Source: Streptomyces glomeratus (GTDB lineage Bacteria; Actinomycetota; Actinomycetes; Streptomycetales; Streptomycetaceae). From it: a stretch of 64,000 bases of DNA. The notes beneath the pieces are model-generated. The model was not told the origin of the DNA. It searched no databases and saw only the letters and a list, made by a program, of their open reading frames with translations. Every line of letters starts with the position of its first letter. The first letter of the stretch is position 1. The position numbers were made by a program, and so were the translations under genes. This document shows positions 54,490 to 62,805 of this stretch, piece by piece. Location of the stretch: NCBI RefSeq assembly GCF_021462825.1, contig NZ_JAKEEB010000029.1:25037-89036 (forward strand), in the 5' to 3' direction.

Positions 54490-55691
54490 GCGGTTTCCTC
54501 GCCGGTCTGTGCGTGGCCGTGCTCCCGCTGCTCGCCGCCGGGTTCTGGCTCGGCCGGCGCACCGCGCGCCCCGAGAGGCTCGGGGGGCTCGGCACGCCCG
54601 TCGAACACGCCACCTTCCAGACCCTGCACACCGCCTCCCTGGCCGCGCCGCCGCTGCGCGCCGGGCTCACCGAGGACACGGCCCGCAGGTCCGCGCGGCG
54701 GCTGCGCACCCTGCTCGGCACCGACGCACTCTGCCTGACCGACCGGGAGGCCGTGCTGGCCTGGGACGGCGCGGGGGAGCACCACCGGGACGAGGTGCTC
54801 CGGCGGCTCGGCGGCCCGCTGGAGAGCGGCCGAGGTGAGGCCTTCCGTCTCCGGTGCGAGGCCCCCGACTGCCCGCTGCGCTGGGCCGTCGTCGCCCCCC
54901 TCACCGTCGACGACCGGGTGCACGGGACGCTGGTGGCCTGCGCGCCCCGGGAGTCCGCGGTCCTCATCCGGGCCGCCGGCGAGGTCGCCCGCTGGGTCTC
55001 CGTGCAACTGGAGCTGGCGGACCTCGACCGGTCCCGCACCCGACTCATCGAGGCCGAGATCAAGGCGCTGCGCGCCCAGATCTCCCCGCACTTCGTCTTC
55101 AACTCGCTCGCCGTGATCGCCTCGTTCGTGCGCACCGACCCCGAGCGTGCCCGCGAACTCCTCCTGGAGTTCGCCGACTTCACCCGCTACTCGTTCCGCA
55201 GGCACGGCGACTTCACCACGCTCGCCGAGGAACTCCACGCCATCGACCAGTACTTGGCGCTCGTCCGGGCCCGCTTCGGCGACCGGCTCTCCGTCACCCT
55301 GCAGATCGCCCCCGAGGTGCTGCCGGTCGCCCTGCCGTTCCTGTGCCTCCAGCCGCTCGTCGAGAACGCCGTCAAGCACGGCCTGGAGGGCACCACCGAC
55401 AAGCGCCATATCGGCATCACCGCGCAGGACGCGGGCGCCGAGGCTCTGGTCGTCATCGAGGACGACGGTGCCGGAATGGACCCAGGGCTGCTGCGCCGCA
55501 TCCTCGCCGGGGAGGCCGGGCCCACCGGCGGCATCGGCCTGTCCAACGTGGACGACCGGCTGCGCCAGGTCTACGGCGACGACCACGGGCTCGTCATCGA
55601 GACCGCCCCGGGAGCGGGCATGAAGATCACCGCCCGGTTGCCGAAGTACCGGCCGGGAGTGCATTCGGCCGGGCGGCCGCCCCGGCAGTGA
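54486..55691 (+). CDS. LytS-like sensor histidine kinase
   Basis: A 401-residue kinase. One N-terminal transmembrane helix (about 2-22), a GAF-like region (about 60-175), then the His_kinase domain (EAEIKALRAQISPHFVFNSL, phospho-accepting H202) and an HATPase domain with N-box LQPLVENAVKHGL and G-box DDGAGMDPG and GGIGLSNVDDRL. This is the LytS/YehU type that partners LytTR regulators. The ATG at 54486 overlaps the symporter stop. Because transporter and kinase are in one operon, the transporter may be the regulated output or a co-sensor, as described for CbrA/BtsS-like systems. Confidence 0.92.
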   Translation: MSGFLAGLCVAVLPLLAAGFWLGRRTARPERLGGLGTPVEHATFQTLHTASLAAPPLRAGLTEDTARRSARRLRTLLGTDALCLTDREAVLAWDGAGEHHRDEVLRRLGGPLESGRGEAFRLRCEAPDCPLRWAVVAPLTVDDRVHGTLVACAPRESAVLIRAAGEVARWVSVQLELADLDRSRTRLIEAEIKALRAQISPHFVFNSLAVIASFVRTDPERARELLLEFADFTRYSFRRHGDFTTLAEELHAIDQYLALVRARFGDRLSVTLQIAPEVLPVALPFLCLQPLVENAVKHGLEGTTDKRHIGITAQDAGAEALVVIEDDGAGMDPGLLRRILAGEAGPTGGIGLSNVDDRLRQVYGDDHGLVIETAPGAGMKITARLPKYRPGVHSAGRPPRQ

Positions 55692-55694
55692 GCC

Positions 55695-55853
55695 TCAGGT
55701 GTCGCGGGTGAGGACCATGGCGAAGGTGAGCAGGCCGAGCACCACCCAGCCGAACCACAGCCAGCCACTGCTGCCGAGCGCCACCGTGTAGGCCGTCACC
55801 ACGACGAGCCCACCGACGGTCAGCACCCCCATCGTCTTCGTGGAACCGGGCAT
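55695..55853 (-). CDS. Very small membrane protein
   Basis: A 52-residue protein (starts MPGSTKTMGVLTVGGLVVV) with two hydrophobic stretches (about 8-26 and 31-46). I do not recognise a family. The ATG at 55853 has a strong GAGGAGGG 8 nt upstream. It follows the Ser/Thr kinase gene with the kinase stop at 55867, so it is the last gene of the kinase transcript and may be functionally linked. It converges on the sensor kinase gene with 3 nt between stops. Confidence 0.75.
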   Translation of the reverse strand: MPGSTKTMGVLTVGGLVVVTAYTVALGSSGWLWFGWVVLGLLTFAMVLTRDT

Positions 55854-55866
55854 CGCAACACCCTCC

Positions 55867-57822
55867 TCATGGTTCGTCCTTCCCCATGGTGCCCCCGTTC
55901 TGCTTGCGCACGGTGCATACGACCAGATGAGTTCCGGTCGTCCATGCGGCGTTTCCCGCCCAGGACGCGGCCTCGTAGCGGGACGGGTCGTACCCGTAGT
56001 CCTTCGGCGGGACGTTCCGCGCGCACGCCGCGTCCGACAGGCTCTTCGCCTGGGCCAGGGTGGTGTCCGGGGCCAGACGGGTGAAGCCGAGCACCTGCTG
56101 GTCGTGGGACCCGGCACAGGAGACCAGTCGTGCCGCCGACGGTGACAACGCCTCCAGACAGTCCCGTTTCTGCATGTTCGCCGTGTCGACGAACCTCATC
56201 CCCGGCCTGCGGTGGTCGCCGAGCGGCCCGTACACCGGCCCGTGCGCGCCCAGCACCAGACACGCGGTGCGCCGCCCGGCGGCCTCGAAGCCCGCGCGGG
56301 TGGGGACCACGGCGTAACTGCGGACGTCCGGGAGCTTGTCGCGAACCTCCCGGGTGCGCTGCTCGCACGCGGCCGGTCCCCGCCGGCCCGCCTCGTCGGC
56401 GGACGCACTGGGGACCAGGGCCATGACCTGCCCGTCCGGGTTCTGCTCGGCACAGCTCGGATCCACGGTCAGCCGCGGAGGGACATCGTCGAACGGGCGC
56501 CCGGGCCAAGCGGCGACGACGCAGTCGCCGTCCTGGAGGGGACGGGTGAGCGCGACGTCCGCACCGTAGGGCTGCGCCGTCCCGCCCGACGCCGGACCGT
56601 GCACGGCGTACCAGACCCCGCCCAGGGCGAGGACGAGCCCGAGGAGACAGGCGACGAGGGCCCGCAGGAGGTGGGACCGCCTCGGATGCGGCTCGCTCCG
56701 GCCGAACGGCGGGCCGAAACCCGCTCCTCCGTGCACGTCCGGCCCGTACGACGTGGCGGGCGCGACCGGAGCGCCGGGCCGTGCCCAGCCGGAAGGCGCA
56801 GCTCCCGAGAGGGATGGAGCCTGCCCGGAACCTCCGTATCCGGCGGCGGGGACGGTGCCCGGCAGCGGCCGGCGCAGCGAGGTCTCGGTCGCCGCGGCGG
56901 AGCCCTCCCACGCCGGATGCGACCGCGGGTCGACCCGGGTGCGCGTGCGTGACACCGGGGTCACGACCGCCGCCAGCGCGGGTGCGGTGTCACCCGCCGT
57001 GATCCGCAGGGCCGGATCCTTGACCAGCATCGCGGACAGCAGCGGCTCCAGCGCCCCGGCCCGCTCCGGCGGCCGGGGGTCCTCCAGGACCACCGCGGTG
57101 ACCTCCGCGATCTGTGTGTCGCGTTCGAAGGGCCCGCACCCCTCCACCGCGAAGTACAGCGTGCAGCCCAGCGAGAACAGGTCCGTGGCGGCGGTCGGGG
57201 GTCCGCCCGTCGCGCGCTCCGGCGCCAGATAGCCCGGCGTCCCGACCAGCGCCGACGTCAGCGTGTACCGGGTCTCGCCCGCGTCCGGCTGCACCGCGAT
57301 GCCGTAGTCGGTGAGCAGGACGCGGGCGTACGGCGTCCCGGAGCGGTCCGGCGCCAGCAGGATGTTCGCCGGTTTCACGTCCCGGTGCATGACGCCCCGC
57401 TCGTGCCCGGCGGTGAGCGCGTCCAGCACGGCCATTCCGATGCGCGCGCATTCGGCGGGGGCGAGGGGGCCGTGCCGGTGGACCCGCTCGCGCAGGTCCA
57501 GCGCGCCGGGCACGTACTCCATGACGATCCACGGCAGGCCCTCGTGCTCCAGCACATCGTGCACGGTGACCACATGCGGGTGGCCGCGCAGCCCCGCCGC
57601 GAGCCGGGCCTCGGCGCGGGCACGGGCGACCCGGGCCGCCCGTTCCTCGGTCGCCTCGACCGAATCGCGGAACACTACCTCCTTGAGGGCGACCTCGCAG
57701 GCCAGCCGCTCGTCGTGAGCGAGCCACACATGGCCCATGGCGCCGCCGCCGAGCTGGTTGAGCAGGCGGTAGCGGCCGGCGATGACCCGGCCGACTCCGG
57801 ACTGCGGTGATCCTGATGCCAT
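55867..57822 (-). CDS. Membrane Ser/Thr protein kinase (PKN2 type) with extracellular domain
   Basis: A 651-residue eukaryotic-type kinase. The kinase domain is about 17-280: glycine loop LGGGAMGHVW, lysine K47 in VALKE, catalytic HRDVKPANIL (Asp148) and the magnesium motif DYG at 172-174 rather than the usual DFG, then GTPGYLAPE. A Ser/Pro/Gly-rich juxtamembrane (about 290-380) leads to one transmembrane helix (about 385-407) and a 240-residue extracytoplasmic domain with several cysteines that resembles septum-formation-like domains of Streptomyces kinases; no PASTA repeats. The ATG at 57822 has GGGAG. A PASTA lipoprotein gene lies just upstream. Confidence 0.92.
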   Translation of the reverse strand: MASGSPQSGVGRVIAGRYRLLNQLGGGAMGHVWLAHDERLACEVALKEVVFRDSVEATEERAARVARARAEARLAAGLRGHPHVVTVHDVLEHEGLPWIVMEYVPGALDLRERVHRHGPLAPAECARIGMAVLDALTAGHERGVMHRDVKPANILLAPDRSGTPYARVLLTDYGIAVQPDAGETRYTLTSALVGTPGYLAPERATGGPPTAATDLFSLGCTLYFAVEGCGPFERDTQIAEVTAVVLEDPRPPERAGALEPLLSAMLVKDPALRITAGDTAPALAAVVTPVSRTRTRVDPRSHPAWEGSAAATETSLRRPLPGTVPAAGYGGSGQAPSLSGAAPSGWARPGAPVAPATSYGPDVHGGAGFGPPFGRSEPHPRRSHLLRALVACLLGLVLALGGVWYAVHGPASGGTAQPYGADVALTRPLQDGDCVVAAWPGRPFDDVPPRLTVDPSCAEQNPDGQVMALVPSASADEAGRRGPAACEQRTREVRDKLPDVRSYAVVPTRAGFEAAGRRTACLVLGAHGPVYGPLGDHRRPGMRFVDTANMQKRDCLEALSPSAARLVSCAGSHDQQVLGFTRLAPDTTLAQAKSLSDAACARNVPPKDYGYDPSRYEAASWAGNAAWTTGTHLVVCTVRKQNGGTMGKDEP

Positions 57823-57839
57823 CGCTCGCTCCCGAATCC

Positions 57840-57882
57840 AGGTCGTGTCCAGGTCGTGTCCAGGTGGTGCCTAGGTCGTGCC
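57840..57882. repeat. 11-bp tandem repeat, four copies
   Basis: AGGTCGTGTCC occurs twice exactly, then as AGGTGGTGCCT and AGGTCGTGCC, in phase at 11 bp. It spans the gap between the kinase start and the stop of the lipoprotein gene (57871), so it is part coding, part leader of the kinase mRNA. An 11-bp period puts each copy on the same face of the DNA helix. Confidence 0.85.
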
Positions 57883-59571
57883 GGCCGTGGGCGAGCCCGT
57901 CACTGGGGCGCGCGTGAACGGCGGCTCACGGGTGGCCGGGACGCTGGTGACAGGGGCACCGGTCGCCGGCCTGCTCGTGACCGGTCTGGCGGTGGTCGGA
58001 CCGCTGGAAGCGGAAGGCGAGCCGCCGCGCGGTGCTGACGGCGATCCGCTCGCGGTTTTGGTGGGGGAACCGGTGTGTGGGGGTGTGGGGGAGCTGCCTG
58101 TGGTTTTGGTGGGGGAGCCGGCGTGTGGGGGTGTGGGGGAGCTGCCTGTGGTTTTGGTGGGGGAACTGGCGTGTGGGGGTGTGGGGGAGCTGCCTGTGGT
58201 TTTGGTGGGGGAGCCGGCGTGTGAGGGCGTGGGGGAGCCGCCCGCGGTGGTGGAGGGCGAGCCGGTGCGCGGTGCCGAGGGAGATCCGCTTCCGGCTGTC
58301 GAGGACGAGCCGCCCCCCGGCGCCGTGGAGGACTTCCTGCCGCCCGTCGGAGACGATCCGCTTCCGGCCCGCGAGGACGAGCCGGCCGCCGGGGATGACG
58401 ACGAGCCGCCCGGCGTCGGCGGGGAGGAGGCCCTCCCGCTGTCACTCGGTGTGGCGGAGGAGCCACCCGCCTTCCCGGACGCCGAGCCGCCCGGCGAGGG
58501 GGAAACGGACCTGCCGGTGTCCGGGCCCCGGCCCGTGGCGCCGCCGGTCCCCGGGACCGGCCCCGTCCTCGACGCGCCGGAACCGCCCGGCACCCCGGGG
58601 CCCTCCGTCTCGCCCGTGTCCACCGACAACGTCACGTACTGCCCGAACGCCAGCTCGGTGCCGGGCGCGGGATCCGAGCCCGTGACCGCCGCCTCGTCGG
58701 GTGGCGCCCCCCGGCCGGCGTAGGCGACCGCCAGCCCTTCGGCCGCGAGCCGCCGGCCGGCCTCGGCGAACCGCAGCCCCGCCACATCGGGCACCTTGTG
58801 CCGTACCCGGGTGTCGAAGGGGGCGTCGTGCCGGCCGGTCGTGCCGACGGGCCGGTCGAGCCCCCGGTGCGGGTCGTCCACGTCGACGAGCGCCAGCCGG
58901 GTCAGCGGCTGCGGGGCGGGGCGGATGACCACCACGGAGGAACGGTCGTACCCGGCCCATTTCTCGTTCCGGCCCTCGAACTTGACGGAAATCCGGGTCG
59001 TGTCGCCCTGGAAGGGGCGCAGTGGATTTCCACACGAGCACTTCACCGTGGGCTGTCCCTGCTCGTTCACCAATACCGCGATTCCGGCCTGGAGCAAGGA
59101 GTCGAAAGGTGTGGCCTCGCCCTTCTTGTAGTCGTGGTTCTGTACGAGGGTGTCGTGACGCAGAAGGACGGGTGTGAGCCGGTCCAGATAATCCGGGATC
59201 TCCGCCTGGGCAATACCTTCGACCCGTGCCCAGACCTTGGCCTTTCCGTCGTTCGCCGGGTCCGTGAGGAATTTCTTCAGTCGTGTGACGTCACAGACCG
59301 TCGGTTGCCGAGAACCCCCGTAGAGCCCCGGCGTATTGCCCGCCTGCAGGCCGCCGGGCGTCCGGCCGGCCCGCACCCTGGTGTCGTGGCCGAGTCCGCT
59401 GCGCTCGTCGAAGAAGGGAGCCAGCGACGGGACTCCGGCGGCGACGGCCTTCACCGCGAACGCCTGTGCGTTTCTGCTGCATCCGCTGAGGAGCAGCACG
59501 GCGGCCAGCAGAAAGCCGATCCTCCGGATCGCTGATTTTCCGGTCCTTTGAAGGAATGCACGACGTGTCAT
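57871..59571 (-). CDS. DUF6777/PASTA lipoprotein with Ser/Thr/Pro-rich tail
   Basis: A 566-residue secreted lipoprotein. The signal ends with the lipobox LLLSGC (lipidated Cys31). Residues about 40-230 fit the DUF6777 domain (FLTDPANDGKAKVWARVEGI, VRPAPQPLTRLALVDVDDP). Residues about 259-320 form a PASTA domain (VPDVAGLRFAEAGRRLAAEGL, GSDPAPGTELAFGQYVTLSV). The remaining 245 residues are a Ser/Thr/Pro/Gly tail that includes four 16-residue repeats of the HAGSPTKTTGSSPTPP type. PASTA domains bind muropeptides. The tail may be glycosylated or wall-spanning. The GTG at 59574 or ATG at 59571 are both possible after GGGGGGAG. Next to the kinase gene, it may be part of the same sensing unit. Confidence 0.85.
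   Translation of the reverse strand: MTRRAFLQRTGKSAIRRIGFLLAAVLLLSGCSRNAQAFAVKAVAAGVPSLAPFFDERSGLGHDTRVRAGRTPGGLQAGNTPGLYGGSRQPTVCDVTRLKKFLTDPANDGKAKVWARVEGIAQAEIPDYLDRLTPVLLRHDTLVQNHDYKKGEATPFDSLLQAGIAVLVNEQGQPTVKCSCGNPLRPFQGDTTRISVKFEGRNEKWAGYDRSSVVVIRPAPQPLTRLALVDVDDPHRGLDRPVGTTGRHDAPFDTRVRHKVPDVAGLRFAEAGRRLAAEGLAVAYAGRGAPPDEAAVTGSDPAPGTELAFGQYVTLSVDTGETEGPGVPGGSGASRTGPVPGTGGATGRGPDTGRSVSPSPGGSASGKAGGSSATPSDSGRASSPPTPGGSSSSPAAGSSSRAGSGSSPTGGRKSSTAPGGGSSSTAGSGSPSAPRTGSPSTTAGGSPTPSHAGSPTKTTGSSPTPPHASSPTKTTGSSPTPPHAGSPTKTTGSSPTPPHTGSPTKTASGSPSAPRGGSPSASSGPTTARPVTSRPATGAPVTSVPATREPPFTRAPVTGSPTAGTT
58054..58245. repeat. 48-bp tandem repeat, four copies, inside the PASTA lipoprotein gene
   Basis: Four copies start at 58054, 58102, 58150 and 58198 with GGTTTTGGTGGGGGA on the plus strand. 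They encode 16-residue Ser/Thr/Pro repeats on the minus strand. The plus strand is extremely G-rich and pyrimidine-poor, so slippage and copy-number variation between strains are likely. Confidence 0.93.
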
Positions 59572-59707
59572 CACCGCTCCCCCCGGCGTTCCCCCCGCGC
59601 CCTGCCGAGCGGAGGCAGGCGCCGGGCACCAGGTTACCGAATGCGGGAGCGTTTCAGGTGCCTTGAAAGGACTTGATAGAAAAGGGAATTCAGCGCTGTC
59701 GCGGAAC

Positions 59708-60658
59708 TCAGTTGCCGCGTGCGTTGAGTGAGGCCAGATAGGCGTTGTACGCCTCGAGTTCCTTGTCGCCGTCGCGGTCCGCGGCGCGGTCCTTCCGCCT
59801 GGCCTGCCGCTGCTCCGAGCTGTACCACTGGAACAGCAGCGCCAGGAGCACCAGCACGGACGGCACCTCGCTGAACGCCCAGGCGATGCCGCCCGCCGAG
59901 GTCTGGTCCGCCAGGGCGTCGATGCCGAGCGAGGCGGGCGGATTCCGGTAGGCCTCGACCATCGGGGTGGACGCCATCATCAGCGCGATGCCGAAGAACG
60001 CGTGGAACGGCATGCCCGCGAAAAGCTCCAGCATCCGCATCAGGTAACCGGGCCGGTGCGGACCCGGGTCGACGCCCATGATCGGCCAGAAGAACACCAC
60101 GCCGACGGCGAGGAAGTGCACCATCATCGCGATGTGCCCGGCCTTGGACCCCATCAGGAAGTCGAAGAGCGGCGTGAAGTAGAGCCCGTACAGGCTGGCG
60201 ATGAACAGGGGGATGGTGAACGCCGGGTGGGTGACGACCCGCACATAGCGGCTGTGCAGCAGCATCAGCAGCAGCTCGCGGGGCCCCTTGCGGCCGCGGC
60301 CCGCGGTGGGCAGCGCGCGCAGCGCCAGGGTGATCGGGGCGCCGAGCAGGAGCAGGATCGGCGCCAGCATGCTGATCACCATGTGCTGCACCATGTGCAC
60401 GCTGAACATGACCATGCCGTAGTCGTTCAGCCTGGTGCACATGACCAGCATCACCATCAGGACACCGATGACGTACGCCACCGTCCGGCCCGCCGGCCAC
60501 TTGTCCCCGCGCCGTACGAGCCGTGCCACGCCCCACCCGTACAGCCCCAGGCCGACCAGGCAGGCGACGAGGAAGAACGGGTCGGCGGACCATTCCAGCC
60601 CCCGCCCCAGCGTGAACGGCGGCAGATCCATGGTCATGCCGTGCCCGCTGTGATCCAT
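59708..60658 (-). CDS. Cytochrome c oxidase assembly protein, CtaG (caa3) family
   Basis: A 316-residue membrane protein with about seven to eight hydrophobic segments. The caa3_CtaG family features are HMVQHMVISMLAPILLLLGAP, HPAFTIPLFIASLYGLYFTP, HFLAVGVVFFWPIMGVDP and FAGMPFHAFFGIALM, with conserved histidines. The N-terminus MDHSGHGMTMD has a Met/His pattern that could bind copper. It helps insert copper into cytochrome oxidase or a related membrane copper enzyme. The ATG at 60658 starts this Met/His stretch. It is not beside cytochrome oxidase genes. Confidence 0.9.
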   Translation of the reverse strand: MDHSGHGMTMDLPPFTLGRGLEWSADPFFLVACLVGLGLYGWGVARLVRRGDKWPAGRTVAYVIGVLMVMLVMCTRLNDYGMVMFSVHMVQHMVISMLAPILLLLGAPITLALRALPTAGRGRKGPRELLLMLLHSRYVRVVTHPAFTIPLFIASLYGLYFTPLFDFLMGSKAGHIAMMVHFLAVGVVFFWPIMGVDPGPHRPGYLMRMLELFAGMPFHAFFGIALMMASTPMVEAYRNPPASLGIDALADQTSAGGIAWAFSEVPSVLVLLALLFQWYSSEQRQARRKDRAADRDGDKELEAYNAYLASLNARGN

Positions 60659-60712
60659 CCGCCGGCTCCTGTTTCGTGGGGGTGTGCGCTGTCTGTCCGC
60701 ACCAGAGTAGAA

Positions 60713-60744
60713 CCGCCCCCGGCCGCGACTGCGACCGGGGGCGG
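60713..60744 (-). terminator. Hairpin terminator after pfkA
   Basis: CCGCCCCCGG and CCGGGGGCGG form a perfect 10-bp stem with a 12-nt loop, 53 nt beyond the minus-strand pfkA stop and upstream of the ctaG-like start. Confidence 0.75.
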
Positions 60745-60796
60745 ACTCTCGGACTCCGTACGCGATCGGTCCCCTACGTACGAGACCGGTCCCGTG

Positions 60797-61822
60797 CTAC
60801 AGGACGCACTCGGCCTCGGCGTACCTCTCCTGCGGCACCGTCTTCAGCGTCTCCACCGCCTCCGCCAGCGGCACCGTCACGATGTCCGTGCCGCGCAGCG
60901 CGGTCATCCTGCCGAACTCGCCGCGGTGCACGGCCTCCACGGCGTGCCAGCCGAAGCGGGTGGCGAGCACGCGGTCGTACGCCGTCGGCGTGCCGCCGCG
61001 CTGGACGTGCCCGAGGATCACCGGACGGGCCTCCTTGCCGAGGCGCTGCTCCAGCTCGATCGAGAGCTGGCGGGCGATGCCGGCGAAGCGCTCGTGGCCG
61101 TAGATGTCCTTGCCGCCCTCGTCGAACTCCATGGTGCCCGGCTTCGGCTTGGCGCCCTCGGCGGCCACCACGATCGCGAACCGCTTGCCGGCGTCGAACC
61201 GCTCGCCCACCCGGGCCGCCAACTCCTCGATGTCGAAGGGGCGTTCCGGGACCACGATGGCGTGGGCGCCGGCGGCCATGCCGGAGTGCAGCGCGATCCA
61301 GCCGGTGTGGCGGCCCATGACCTCCACGATCAGGACGCGCTGGTGGGACTCGGCGGTGGTCTTCAGCCGGTCCAGGGCCTCGGTCGCCACGCCCACGGCC
61401 GTGTCGAAGCCGAAGGTGACGTCCGTGACCGCGATGTCGTTGTCGATGGTCTTGGGCACGCCGACGATCGGCAGCCCGTTGTCGGACAGCAGCCGGGCGG
61501 CCTTGAGCGTGCCCTCACCGCCGATCGGGATGATCGCGTCGATGCCCAGTTCCTCGACATGGCCCCTGGCTCGCGCCACTCCGTCCCGCAGGTGCTCGGG
61601 GCGGACCCGGGAGGAACCGAGGATGGTGCCGCCGCGGGCCAGGATGCCGCCTACCGCGTCGAGGTCGAGCTTGAGGTAGTCGCACTCCAGGAGGCCCTTC
61701 CAGCCGTCCCGGAAGCCGATGACCTCGTCGCCGTGGTCGGCGACGGCGCGGTGCACGACGGACCGGATGACGGCGTTCAGGCCGGGGCAGTCGCCGCCGG
61801 ACGTGAGGACACCAATGCGCAT
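60797..61822 (-). CDS. pfkA: 6-Phosphofructokinase
   Basis: A 341-residue PfkA, phosphorylating fructose 6-phosphate. Motifs: LTSGGDCPGLNA, the donor site PIGGEGT with Gly104 (ATP-type; PPi-enzymes have Asp) and PKTIDNDI with Lys124 (as in PPi-type), TFGFDTAV and VMGRHTGWIA. The Gly104/Lys124 combination is the known group III actinobacterial pattern and indicates ATP use. Streptomyces carry several pfkA copies; this is one. The ATG at 61822 follows GGAGAAGG. Confidence 0.95.
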   Translation of the reverse strand: MRIGVLTSGGDCPGLNAVIRSVVHRAVADHGDEVIGFRDGWKGLLECDYLKLDLDAVGGILARGGTILGSSRVRPEHLRDGVARARGHVEELGIDAIIPIGGEGTLKAARLLSDNGLPIVGVPKTIDNDIAVTDVTFGFDTAVGVATEALDRLKTTAESHQRVLIVEVMGRHTGWIALHSGMAAGAHAIVVPERPFDIEELAARVGERFDAGKRFAIVVAAEGAKPKPGTMEFDEGGKDIYGHERFAGIARQLSIELEQRLGKEARPVILGHVQRGGTPTAYDRVLATRFGWHAVEAVHRGEFGRMTALRGTDIVTVPLAEAVETLKTVPQERYAEAECVL

Positions 61823-61991
61823 AGCCCGAAAAACCTTCTCCACGTGAGCCGGGACCGGACCACGCTGTCCGGCTCGATCCCCGCCACCCTACCGGCGGCG
61901 GGGGGCGGGGCAGCACCGTGCGTCCGCCAGCTGGACGTGCCCGCTCACCTGTGCGGACCGGCCGTCAGACGGGCCGGTGACGCCCGCGGGA

Positions 61992-62018
61992 CCGCCCGGT
62001 GTACGGGCCGCCGGGCGG
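61992..62018 (-). terminator. Hairpin after gatD
   Basis: CCGCCCGG and CCGGGCGG (8 bp) with an 11-nt loop about 40 nt past the gatD stop on the minus strand. The 235-bp gap to pfkA otherwise holds nothing I can name. Confidence 0.55.
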
Positions 62019-62057
62019 GCTCCGCGGAATCGTTTCGGGTGCGCTCGGAGAGGGGCC

Positions 62058-62786
62058 CTAGGCGGGCTGCTGCGCGGCCGTGATGCGCTCGTCGCGCAGC
62101 GCCTCGTACCAGCGGTCGTCGACCGGCGGGAGGGCGTTGACATCGAGCGCCAGCTTGAGCAGCAGGTCGGCGATCAGCGGGTTGCGCGCGAGCACGGGAC
62201 CGTGCATGTATGTGCCGAACACCGTCCCGTTGTACGCGCCCTCCGTACCGTCACCCGTGCCGTTGCCCTTGCCGAGCCGGACCTGCGCGAAGGGGCGGGC
62301 GTTCGGGCCGACGTGCGTGACGCCCTGGTGGTTCTCGAAGCCGGTGAGCTGGGGCAGCCCCAGCTGCGGGTCGATGTCCCCGAGGACGTCGCCGACGCAC
62401 CGCTCGCCCTCCCCGCGCACCGAGACCACGTCCAGCAGGCCGAGACCCGGCTCCCGCTGCCCGAGGTCGTTGATGAACTCGTGGCCGAGGATCTGGTACC
62501 CGGCGCAGACGGAGAAGACGATCGCGCCGTTCTCCACGGCCCGGTACAGACCGCCGTCACGGCGCAGCCGCTCGGCCGCGAGCCGCTGCGGACGGTCCTC
62601 GCCGCCGCCGATCAGGTAGATGTCGCCGGACGTCGGGATCGGCTGGTCGCTTCGCACGTCGAGCCGGGCCACGTCCAGGCCGCGCTGGCGGGCGCGGCGC
62701 TCCACGACGAGCGCGTTGCCCTGGTCGCCGTAGGTGCTCAGCAGGTCCGGGTAGATCCACACCAGACGCAGGCTGTTGTCACTCAT
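62058..62786 (-). CDS. gatD: Lipid II isoglutaminyl synthase, glutamine amidotransferase subunit GatD
   Basis: A 242-residue class I glutamine amidotransferase of the CobB/CobQ-like GatD family. The catalytic Cys94 is in FSVCAGYQILG and His195 in TYMHGPVLA; LIGGGEDRPQ and GFENHQG are the family blocks. It provides ammonia to MurT, which amidates the D-iso-glutamate of lipid II in peptidoglycan synthesis. The ATG at 62786 lies 19 nt after the murT stop, forming the standard murT-gatD operon. Confidence 0.95.
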   Translation of the reverse strand: MSDNSLRLVWIYPDLLSTYGDQGNALVVERRARQRGLDVARLDVRSDQPIPTSGDIYLIGGGEDRPQRLAAERLRRDGGLYRAVENGAIVFSVCAGYQILGHEFINDLGQREPGLGLLDVVSVRGEGERCVGDVLGDIDPQLGLPQLTGFENHQGVTHVGPNARPFAQVRLGKGNGTGDGTEGAYNGTVFGTYMHGPVLARNPLIADLLLKLALDVNALPPVDDRWYEALRDERITAAQQPA

Positions 62787-62805
62787 CGATGATCGTCCTT
62801 CGTGG

